Part shown: positions 57,642 to 64,000 of the stretch, one piece after another
Numbering within the stretch: the stretch's first letter is position 1
Layout: each line of letters starts with the position of its first letter
Source: Alphaproteobacteria bacterium
Lineage (GTDB): Bacteria; Pseudomonadota; Alphaproteobacteria; Micropepsales; Micropepsaceae
Assembly: GCA_020852655.1 (NCBI GenBank)
Contig: JADZAI010000086.1
Span: 33,186-97,185 of the forward strand
DNA length: 64,000 bases
Reading direction: 5' to 3'
The notes under the pieces: generated by a model
What the model saw: only the letters and a program-made list of their open reading frames with translations
Databases searched by the model: none
Told to the model about the DNA's origin: nothing
Made by a program: the position numbers and the translations under genes

Positions 57642-58745
57642 ATGAGCTCCCGTCTCGCGCCGCTCTATACGCCCTTCACGCTCAACGGCCTGACCCTGCC
57701 GAACCGCTTCGTCATGGCGCCGATGACGCGGTCGAAGTCGCCGAACCAGGTGCCGGGCGACGACGTCGCCGCCTATTACCGCCGCCGGACCGAGGGTGGC
57801 GTCGGCCTCATCATCACCGAGGGCACCTCGCCCGACCATGCCGCCGCGGCGAACGATGCCGCCGTGCCGCGCTTCCACGGCGCGGATGCGCTCGCCGGCT
57901 GGGCCAAGGTGGTGAAGGAGGTGAAGGCGGCCGGCGGGTTCATCATGCCGCAGCTCTGGCATGTCGGACTGATGCGCCGCCTCGGCCAGGGCCGCAATCC
58001 GGAGGTGCCGCCGGTCGGACCGTCGGGGCTCTTCAGGCCCGGCAAGCGGGTCAACGACCCCATGACCGATGCCGAGGTCGCCGACGTCATCGCCGCCTTC
58101 GCCAAAGGCGCCGCCGACGCGCAGCGCCTCGGCTTCGACGGCGTCGAGATCCACGGCGCACACGGCTACATCATCGACCAGTTCTTCTGGGAAGGCACCA
58201 ACGAGCGCGCCGACATCTACGGCGGCGACATGCTGAAGCGCACGCGCTTCGCCGCCGACATCGTCCGTGCCGCCCGTGCCGCCGTCGGGCCGGGTTTCCC
58301 GATCATCCTGCGCTGGTCGCAGTGGAAGCAGCAGGACTACACCGCGAAGCTGGCGCCGACGCCGGCGGCGCTCGAGGCGTTCCTGGCACCGCTGACCGAG
58401 GCCGGCGTCGACGCCTATCACTGCTCGACGCGCCGCTTCTGGGAGCCGGAGTTCGACGGCTCGGACATGAATGTCGCCGGCTGGGTGAAGAAGCTCACCG
58501 GCAAGCCGACGATCACCGTCGGATCGCTCGGGCTCGACCGCATCTTCGACGGCGGCCGCGAGCCGGTGAAGGCGACGGAAGCGCATTTCGAGACGCTGAT
58601 CGCCATGTTCGAGCGCGGCGACTTCGACCTCGTGGCGGTCGGACGGGCGCTGCTTTCCAATCCCGATTGGGTGAACAAGGTGCGGGCCGGCGAGCTCGCC
58701 GCGCTGCGGCCCTATGATCCGGCCGAGCTGGCGGTGCTGTTCTAG
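57642..58745 (+). CDS. NADH:flavin oxidoreductase, Old Yellow Enzyme family
   Basis: ATG at 57642 gives 367 residues; the track's GTG at 57612 is less likely. FMN TIM barrel: PFTLNGLTLPNRFVMAPMTR at the start, GVEIHGAHGYIIDQF with the substrate-binding His, and DLVAVGRALLSNPDWVNK phosphate site. It reduces activated C=C bonds in enones or similar. No accompanying pathway genes. Confidence 0.93.
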   Translation: MSSRLAPLYTPFTLNGLTLPNRFVMAPMTRSKSPNQVPGDDVAAYYRRRTEGGVGLIITEGTSPDHAAAANDAAVPRFHGADALAGWAKVVKEVKAAGGFIMPQLWHVGLMRRLGQGRNPEVPPVGPSGLFRPGKRVNDPMTDAEVADVIAAFAKGAADAQRLGFDGVEIHGAHGYIIDQFFWEGTNERADIYGGDMLKRTRFAADIVRAARAAVGPGFPIILRWSQWKQQDYTAKLAPTPAALEAFLAPLTEAGVDAYHCSTRRFWEPEFDGSDMNVAGWVKKLTGKPTITVGSLGLDRIFDGGREPVKATEAHFETLIAMFERGDFDLVAVGRALLSNPDWVNKVRAGELAALRPYDPAELAVLF

Positions 58746-59110
58746 CGTTTCGGCCGCGGCGCGACCGTTACCGTGATGCGCTCGCGCTCGCCGGGCCGGC
58801 GCTCGACGAGCAGCCGGGCGACCTGCGAATCGTCGTGGAAGACGTAGCCCTTGATGCCGTCGAGGATGGCCTTGGCGAGATTGTCGAGGTCGAGCCAGGG
58901 CGGATCGCCGATATGCTCGACCCTGATCTCGACCGCGAAGTCGCCCCAGGCCGGCCGGGCGCCGCGCCAGGACTTGCGGAAAAACTCGTAGAGCAGCGGC
59001 TTGTAGTATTTCGCCTGCGTCGTGATGCCGTCGACGGCGATGACGAGCGCGCCGCCGTCCTGGCGCGCCCGCACCTTGCCGGAGACGGTCCAGGGCGCGG
59101 TGTCGCTCAT
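58742..59110 (-). CDS. RusA-like Holliday junction resolvase family protein
   Basis: ATG at 59110, overlapping the DUF817 stop (ATGA), gives 122 residues. The RusA signature is LDLDNLAKAILDGIKGYVFHDDSQV, with the conserved Asp cluster (DLDN, DG, DD). RusA resolvases are usually phage-encoded, but here no phage genes are near. Its stop overlaps the OYE gene stop by 4 nt (convergent). The upstream part of the track ORF is spurious. Confidence 0.8.
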   Translation of the reverse strand: MSDTAPWTVSGKVRARQDGGALVIAVDGITTQAKYYKPLLYEFFRKSWRGARPAWGDFAVEIRVEHIGDPPWLDLDNLAKAILDGIKGYVFHDDSQVARLLVERRPGERERITVTVAPRPKR

Positions 59111-60003
59111 GCCGCCCGGACGGCGGCGGCATCGGCGACACGGCGCGCCATCGGCTGCGGGCGGTTCACGAAGGCGACCATGGTGTAGGAAACGATCATC
59201 AGCAGATACCACGACGACAGCTTGCTGAGCGGCACCATCACCCAGCCCTGCCGCTGATGGGGATAGACCCAGGCGCCGCCGGCGGTCGCGATATTTTCGG
59301 CGAACCAGATGAAGAGCGCCACGAGGAAGAAGCCGACCAGCAGCGGCATGCGCCGGTGTTCGTGCCAGACCTTGAAATAGACGAAGCAGCGCAGGAACAG
59401 CAGCGCCGTCACGGCGAAGAGGCCGAGGCGCATGTCGGGCATGTAGTGGTGCGCGAAGAAGTTCAGATAGATGCCCGCCGCCAGCAGCGCCAGGCTCCAG
59501 AGCGGCGGGTGGAAGGTGAAGCGGAAATCGAACAGCCGCCAGACGCGCGACAGATAGCTGCCGACCGTCGCGTACATGAAGCCGCTGAAGAGCGGCACGC
59601 CGGCGATGCGGAAGATCGCGTCCTCCGGGTAGACCCAGGAGCCGACCGAGGTCTTGAAGAGCTCCATCATCGTGCCGACGAGGTGGAAGAGCAGGATCGC
59701 CCTGGCCTCGTCCCAGGTCTCCAGCCGGAACCGGAGCAGCAGGACCTGAAGCGTCACCGCCGCGAGAAACAGGAAGTCGTAGCGGGCGAGCGGCGCGTCG
59801 TCGGGGTATACCAGCTTGGTCACGAGGATCAGCCCGAGCAGCAGGCCGCCGAACAGGCAGGCCCAGGCCTGCTTCATGCCGAAGCGGACGAACTCGTAGA
59901 GGCCGGCGGCGAGCGCGCCGCGCCGCTGCGCCCAGCGCCCGACGCGCCGCTCGACGTCGATGAACCTTGCGATCGGCGGCCAGAGAGAGGCGGAGCTTTT
60001 CAT
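59107..60003 (-). CDS. DUF817 family integral membrane protein
   Basis: ATG at 60003 (MKSSASLWPPIARFIDVER) gives 298 residues with about eight membrane segments. DUF817 features: FVRFGMKQAWACLFGGLLL, HLVGTMMELFKTSVGSWVYPE, GVPLFSGFMYATVGSYLSR and FWFAENIATAGGAWVYPHQ. Function unknown. Translationally coupled to the RusA-like gene. Confidence 0.88.
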   Translation of the reverse strand: MKSSASLWPPIARFIDVERRVGRWAQRRGALAAGLYEFVRFGMKQAWACLFGGLLLGLILVTKLVYPDDAPLARYDFLFLAAVTLQVLLLRFRLETWDEARAILLFHLVGTMMELFKTSVGSWVYPEDAIFRIAGVPLFSGFMYATVGSYLSRVWRLFDFRFTFHPPLWSLALLAAGIYLNFFAHHYMPDMRLGLFAVTALLFLRCFVYFKVWHEHRRMPLLVGFFLVALFIWFAENIATAGGAWVYPHQRQGWVMVPLSKLSSWYLLMIVSYTMVAFVNRPQPMARRVADAAAVRAA

Positions 60004-60209
60004 CGGGGGAGGACAGGCATGGGCAGGCATTGGTGGCCGGCCAATGGGTCGGGTTTGTGGCGCCCGCCGGCCTGCCACCTGTATCGGCAATCACAGGTGA
60101 GTCTGTCCAATGGCCGGATAGGGGGCCGGCCGGTTTGGGCTTTTTCCCCTGGGTTCCGCCCCAGCCGGTGCCACATTGACGCGGGCGCAGCCCGGCCTAG
60201 ATTGCGCGC

Positions 60210-60743
60210 ATGGCGAAGGACTGGATGAACTACGAGGCGCTGGCGCAGAGCGCGCTGCGCGGCGTCGTGAAGATGGCGCTGGAGCGCGTCGCCGCCCAGG
60301 GCCTGCCGGGCGACCACCATTTCTACATCACGTTCGAGTCGAAGCATCCCGGCGTGAAGATGTCGCAGTGGCTGATGGATCGCTATCCGGACGAGATGAC
60401 GATCGTGCTCCAGCATCAATACTGGGGCCTTCAGGTCCGGCCCGACTCCTTCGACATCACGCTGAGCTTCCACAAGGTGGGCGAACAGCTCACCATCCCG
60501 TTCGATGCGGTGAAGGCGTTCTTCGACCCCTCGGTGCAGTTCATGCTGCAGTTCAAGCCGGTCGCCGGCCAGCCTGCCCTCGCCGGCGCAAAGAAGGCGG
60601 CGCCGGCCGAACAGGCGGTGATCCAGCCGGCGAAGATGACGCCGAAGGCCGACAAGACGGACGAGCCGGCCGAGGACAAGCCGAAGGACCCGGCGCCGAC
60701 GACCGGCGAAGTCGTCAGCCTCGACAAGTTCCGCAAGAAATAG
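60210..60743 (+). CDS. sspB: SspB, ClpXP adaptor for ssrA-tagged proteins (alphaproteobacterial type)
   Basis: 177 residues. The N-terminal domain (about 1-120) follows alphaproteobacterial SspB: MNYEALAQSALRGVVKMALERVA, HHFYITFESKHPGVKMSQWL and WGLQVRPDSFDITLSF. A flexible Ala/Lys/Pro linker leads to the C-terminal ClpX-docking tail VVSLDKFRKK. It tethers ssrA-tagged substrates to ClpXP. ssrA itself lies 12 kb upstream. Confidence 0.93.
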   Translation: MAKDWMNYEALAQSALRGVVKMALERVAAQGLPGDHHFYITFESKHPGVKMSQWLMDRYPDEMTIVLQHQYWGLQVRPDSFDITLSFHKVGEQLTIPFDAVKAFFDPSVQFMLQFKPVAGQPALAGAKKAAPAEQAVIQPAKMTPKADKTDEPAEDKPKDPAPTTGEVVSLDKFRKK

Positions 60744-60744
60744 C

Positions 60745-61377
60745 TCAGGCCGCGAGGGCTGCGGCCCCTGCAATCGCCTCGACCTCCGCCAGCGCTGCCT
60801 TGAGCGCCTTTTCCGCATGCTCCGGCCCGTAGGCGACGCCTTCGATGCGGATGACATCGACGTCCTTGATGCCGATGAAGCCCAGCAGCGTGCGCAGATG
60901 CGGCTCCTGGTAGTCGACCGCCTTCAGCGGGCCTTCTGCGTAGATGCCGCCGCGCGCGACGACGAGATAGGCCTTCTTTCCCTTCACCAGGCCCTCGGCG
61001 CCGGCGGGGGTGTAGCGGAACGTTTTGCCCGCCCGGAGGATCGCGTCGAACCAGGCCTTGAGGTTGGTCGAGAGGCCGAAATTGATCATCGGCGAGGCGA
61101 TGACGATGGTGTCGGCGGCGAAGACCTCGTCGATCAGCGCATCGGCCCGTTCAGCCGCTTCGCGAAGCGCGGGGGCCAGCGCGCTGCGGTCCGGCGCGGC
61201 GACGGCCGCCAGGAAGGCGCCGTCGACATGGGGCAGCGGCTCGGCGCCCAGATCGCGCAGCTTCAGCGTCGTGCCGGGAGTCCGGGCGGCCAGGCGCTGC
61301 GCCAGCTCGGCCGCGACCCGGGCGGAGTGCGAGGCCTCGCCGCGCGGGCTGGAGGTGATCAGCAGGATATTGCTCAT
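60745..61377 (-). CDS. azoR: FMN-dependent NADH-azoreductase
   Basis: ATG at 61377 (MSNILLITSSPRGEASHSA) gives 210 residues; the upstream part of the track ORF belongs to the antisense of the HxlR gene. Flavodoxin-fold: SSPRGEASHSARVAAEL for FMN phosphate, ASPMINFGLSTNLKAWFD and ARGGIY. It reduces quinones and azo compounds. The divergent HxlR regulator starts 85 bp away and probably controls it. Confidence 0.94.
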   Translation of the reverse strand: MSNILLITSSPRGEASHSARVAAELAQRLAARTPGTTLKLRDLGAEPLPHVDGAFLAAVAAPDRSALAPALREAAERADALIDEVFAADTIVIASPMINFGLSTNLKAWFDAILRAGKTFRYTPAGAEGLVKGKKAYLVVARGGIYAEGPLKAVDYQEPHLRTLLGFIGIKDVDVIRIEGVAYGPEHAEKALKAALAEVEAIAGAAALAA

Positions 61378-61391
61378 GGCAGTCTCAATCC

Positions 61392-61413
61392 TTACGTTAG
61401 TCACAGAATGTAA
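61392..61413. promoter_or_regulatory. Imperfect inverted repeat in the azoR-HxlR divergent promoter
   Basis: TTACGTTAGTCACAGAATGTAA: outer TTAC/GTAA arms with partial inner symmetry. It resembles HxlR-type operators and lies between the two divergent starts. Confidence 0.55.
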
Positions 61414-61462
61414 CCAGGGCTCAAAATAAGACCACCGCGAACCGGCACAAGAAGGCACAGCG

Positions 61463-61906
61463 ATGAAACCCGGTATCACCCATGATCCCAACTCGACCGA
61501 TTGTCGCGCCATTTCCGGCGTGCTCCAGCGCATCGGCGACAAATGGACCGTGCTGCTGGTCAGCCTGCTCGCCGACGGGCCGAAGCGCTTCAACGAGATG
61601 AAGCGTGCGGTGAACGGCATTTCACAGCGCATGCTGACGCTGACGCTGCGGGGGCTGGAGCGCGACGGGCTGGTCAGCCGCACGGTCTACCCCACCGTTC
61701 CGGCCCGGGTGGACTATGCCCTGACGCCGCTCGGCAGCACCCTGGTCGACAAGCTCCAGGCGCTCGGCGAATGGGCGCGCAGCAATGGCGGGGCGATGGA
61801 AGCGGCGCGCCTGAGGTTCGACCGCGCGCACGATGCGGTGCCCGCGTCGCCCGCAGCCGCGACGTCGGCCGTACCGTTCAAGGATGCGGCTGCGCGTCGA
61901 TCCTGA
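61463..61906 (+). CDS. HxlR-family winged-helix transcriptional regulator
   Basis: 147 residues. HxlR signature: Cys in DSTDCRAISGVLQRIGDKWTVLLVSLLADG, the recognition region RFNEMKRAVNGISQRMLTLTLRGLERDGLV, and VDYALTPLGSTL. The N-terminal Cys can sense oxidants or electrophiles (quinones) in QorR/YodB-like members. Its likely target is the divergent azoR. The 3' end overlaps the convergent gene by 29 nt. Confidence 0.92.
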   Translation: MKPGITHDPNSTDCRAISGVLQRIGDKWTVLLVSLLADGPKRFNEMKRAVNGISQRMLTLTLRGLERDGLVSRTVYPTVPARVDYALTPLGSTLVDKLQALGEWARSNGGAMEAARLRFDRAHDAVPASPAAATSAVPFKDAAARRS

Positions 61907-63248
61907 ACTCCAGTTCGGCCGCGGCCAGCCCGTCCTGTTCGACGACGACCCGGGCCGTCTTGATGCCGGGCGTCGCCGTGCTGTCGAAGCAGTCCGCACC
62001 GGTGCTGCTCTGGCCCGGGCAGGCGAAGACGAAGAAGCCCCAGTCGTGGCTCTCGTCGTTGTCCCATTCGAAGTGATCCTCCTCGCCCTGCCCGCTGAGT
62101 TGCAGGCCGTTGGCGTGGTTGCCGAACGCGTCGAGCGATTCGGGAAAAAGCACGCGCACCGGATCGGCCGTGTCCTTGCGCCAGCCCGTGATGACGACAT
62201 GGCAGTTGAGGCTGGGCAGCGCGGAGATGAAGATCGTGCCGGGGCAGTCGATCCGCGCGCCGATCTGTCCGGGCGCGGCAGCGACGGAGGTCGACGTCAC
62301 CGCCTCGCCGCCGCCCTTGCCGAGCACCGAATTGCGGCCCGCGACCGCGGTGATGGCGAGCATAACCTGCGCTTCGCCCGCGCCTTCCTGGCGAACCACG
62401 ATCGGCACGCTGAGCGGGCCGGGGGCGGCGCCCGTGTCGTGGCAGTTGACGCCGGCGCCCTTCTGGCCCGGGCAGGCAAAGAGCGTCAGCGACCACAGAT
62501 GCGGGTCGTCCATCCGCGAAACGTCCAGCGCGCCGGCGGAATTGGCGAGCTGAAGCCCGTTGCCGTGGTTGCCGCCGAGATCGATCGCCGACGGCAGGAT
62601 CACCTGGACGGGATCGGCCGTGTTGTGGCGGAAGCCGGCGATGCTGAGGTGGCACGTCAGAGACGGGAGCTCGGAGATCACAATGGTTGCCGGGCAATCG
62701 ACGAGCTGCGCCGTGATCTGCCCGCCCGGCGCCGCCCCCATCCCCACGCGGTAGCGGTATCTGTAGATCCCGCCGAGACTGGACCCGACCGTGATCTCGA
62801 AATCATCGCCGTCCTTGAGGCCGGGATCGGGCCGGACGCGGACCTCCTGTGTCTTCCGGCTTTCCTCGCCCGGCGTGAGCTGGATTTCGGCCTGCGCCAG
62901 GTCCGGTTCGGTCGTGAAGCCGGTGCCGTAGAAGACGGTCGCCATCGGCGGCGACTGCGACTCGCCCTGCTTTGCGTCGAGCCGGCCGCGCGCCGCGAGC
63001 GTGACCGTGAAGCCGTCCGGGCCGATGACTTTCGGAATCGCCGACCAGGTGAATTCGACCTCGCCGAAATGCGCGGTAAAGGCGATCCGTCCCTCGGTCA
63101 CGGTCATGCCGGCCTCGGACGGCGTCGGCGCGACGGTTTCGGCGAGTTCGATGCGGAGGGTTTGTTCGGTGCGGCCCGCCGGCGCCGCCAGCAGGCCGCC
63201 GACCGCCATCCCGATCGCTACGATGAGTCTGCGCCCCGAAATCCTCAT
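61878..63248 (-). CDS. Secreted protein with two tandem Cys-containing repeats, function unknown
   Basis: ATG at 63248 ([23 protein letters not shown]) gives 456 residues with a signal-peptide-like N-terminus. Residues about 25-180 form a leading domain. Then come two related blocks of roughly 125 residues. Block 1 has [28 protein letters not shown] and [16 protein letters not shown]. Block 2 has [28 protein letters not shown] and [16 protein letters not shown]. Each has four Cys, suggesting paired disulfides in an Ig-like or adhesion fold. I do not recognise the family. Confidence 0.78.
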   Translation of the reverse strand: MRISGRRLIVAIGMAVGGLLAAPAGRTEQTLRIELAETVAPTPSEAGMTVTEGRIAFTAHFGEVEFTWSAIPKVIGPDGFTVTLAARGRLDAKQGESQSPPMATVFYGTGFTTEPDLAQAEIQLTPGEESRKTQEVRVRPDPGLKDGDDFEITVGSSLGGIYRYRYRVGMGAAPGGQITAQLVDCPATIVISELPSLTCHLSIAGFRHNTADPVQVILPSAIDLGGNHGNGLQLANSAGALDVSRMDDPHLWSLTLFACPGQKGAGVNCHDTGAAPGPLSVPIVVRQEGAGEAQVMLAITAVAGRNSVLGKGGGEAVTSTSVAAAPGQIGARIDCPGTIFISALPSLNCHVVITGWRKDTADPVRVLFPESLDAFGNHANGLQLSGQGEEDHFEWDNDESHDWGFFVFACPGQSSTGADCFDSTATPGIKTARVVVEQDGLAAAELEFRIDAQPHP

Positions 63249-63387
63249 GCCTGCCTCCCGGACCGCGAGCATGACGCAGCCGATATGGCGCCCCGAGCCA
63301 CGGCGCTGGCAAGCGCAACGATGTCGCGGGCATGACATTCCGCCCGGCCTGGCCTATGCACGCGGCGCGAAATTCTCCCGAGGGACT

Positions 63388-64000
63388 ATGACCAAGACCC
63401 GTACCGAGACCGATACCTTCGGCCCCATCGACGTCGACGCCAGCAAATACTGGGGCGCGCAGTCGCAGCGTTCGATCGGCAATTTCAAGATCGGCTGGGA
63501 GAAGCAGCCGCTGCCCGTCGTGCGCGCGCTGGGCATCGTGAAGCGCGCCGCCGCCGAGACCAACATGGCGCTCAAGCGGCTCGACAGGAAGATCGGCCAG
63601 GCCGTGGTCAAGGCCGCGCAGGAGGTCATCGACGGCAAGCTGAACGACCACTTCCCGCTGGTCGTCTGGCAGACCGGCTCGGGCACGCAGTCGAACATGA
63701 ACGCGAACGAGGTCATCTCGAACCGCGCGATCGAAATGCTGGGCGGCGAGATGGGCTCGAAGAAGCCGGTCCATCCCAACGACCACGTCAATATGAGCCA
63801 GTCGTCCAACGACACCTACCCGACCGCGATGCACATCGCCGCGGCGGAACAGGTGACGCACGACCTCGTTCCCGCGCTGAAGCATCTCCAGAAGGCGCTC
63901 GCCGCGAAGTCGAAGGCATGGGCGAAGATCATCAAGATCGGCCGCACGCATACGCAGGACGCGACGCCGCTGACGCTGGGCCAGGAGTTCGGCGGCTATG
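63388..64000 (+). CDS. fumC: Class II fumarate hydratase, truncated by the window end
   Basis: ATG at 63388 ([23 protein letters not shown]) with AGGGA just upstream. The first 204 residues are in the window. FumC motifs: [21 protein letters not shown] and [21 protein letters not shown], and [19 protein letters not shown] at the edge. It interconverts fumarate and malate in the TCA cycle. Absent from the track because it has no stop here. Confidence 0.96.
   Translation, partial: MTKTRTETDTFGPIDVDASKYWGAQSQRSIGNFKIGWEKQPLPVVRALGIVKRAAAETNMALKRLDRKIGQAVVKAAQEVIDGKLNDHFPLVVWQTGSGTQSNMNANEVISNRAIEMLGGEMGSKKPVHPNDHVNMSQSSNDTYPTAMHIAAAEQVTHDLVPALKHLQKALAAKSKAWAKIIKIGRTHTQDATPLTLGQEFGGY

Overview
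The window is about 64 kb of GC-rich chromosome from an alphaproteobacterium. The class call rests on four things: a circularly permuted two-piece tmRNA gene, an alphaproteobacterial-type SspB, the syntenic run rpsF-rpsR-rplI-dnaB-alr-radA-cvpA-purF, and the run fabD-fabG-acpP-fabF-mltG-yicC-gmk. I do not assign a genus. Most of the window is core chromosome with tightly packed operons, in which ATGA or GTGA start/stop overlaps recur. No phage structural genes, CRISPR array, transposase or integrase were seen.

Layout. 1-2 kb: the 5' part of an ABC-F ATPase gene, a small GlsB-type membrane protein and tRNA-Lys(CTT). 2-7.6 kb (minus strand): the cell-shape operon mreB-mreC-mreD-mrdA-rodA. 7.6-14.8 kb: branched-chain amino-acid synthesis (leuA, ilvC, ilvI-ilvN). 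A convincing ilv attenuator precedes ilvI, with leader peptide control codons Leu-Val-Leu-Ile and a U-tailed hairpin. A weaker leader-like arrangement precedes leuA. 14.8-25.6 kb: two unknown proteins, miaA, serB, a TIR / Ser-Thr kinase / CAP-like transmembrane fusion, a DegP-type protease, hflK-hflC and an Mrp ATPase. 25.6-31.4 kb: GFA-like and SMP-30-like proteins, thyA-GNAT-folA, a thioesterase-like protein, gmk and yicC. 31.4-36 kb: mltG and the fatty-acid synthesis cluster. 36-38.6 kb: a serine hydrolase, a ParDE toxin-antitoxin pair lying between two copies of the hydrolase gene's 3' end, and palindromic repeats. 38.6-46.6 kb: ribosomal proteins, replicative helicase, alr, radA, cvpA and purF. 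46.6-48.1 kb: a PIN/ribbon-helix-helix pair and an SDR. 48.1-49.9 kb: permuted ssrA with a 1.5 kb one-gene insert at its 3' end. 49.9-57.5 kb: tandem GPH-type transporters, tandem soluble sugar dehydrogenases, a secreted Pro-rich protein and an MFS exporter. 57.6-64 kb: an OYE-family reductase, a RusA-like protein, a DUF817 protein, sspB, an azoreductase/HxlR pair, a secreted repeat protein and the start of fumC.

Most unusual: the insert at ssrA is bounded by perfect 40-bp copies of the tmRNA 3' region. It carries one AT-richer gene of unknown function with a possible PD-(D/E)XK nuclease motif, and no recombinase. This looks like a minimal cargo island, possibly a solitary defence gene. Other items worth attention are the TIR-kinase-CAP fusion, a DUF2945 gene with its middle deleted in frame, a family of long palindromes sharing TGTCAT...ATGACA ends, and the parDE/hydrolase duplication. 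Both the tmRNA tag (ANDNEMALAA) and the SspB that would handle tagged proteins lie in this window.
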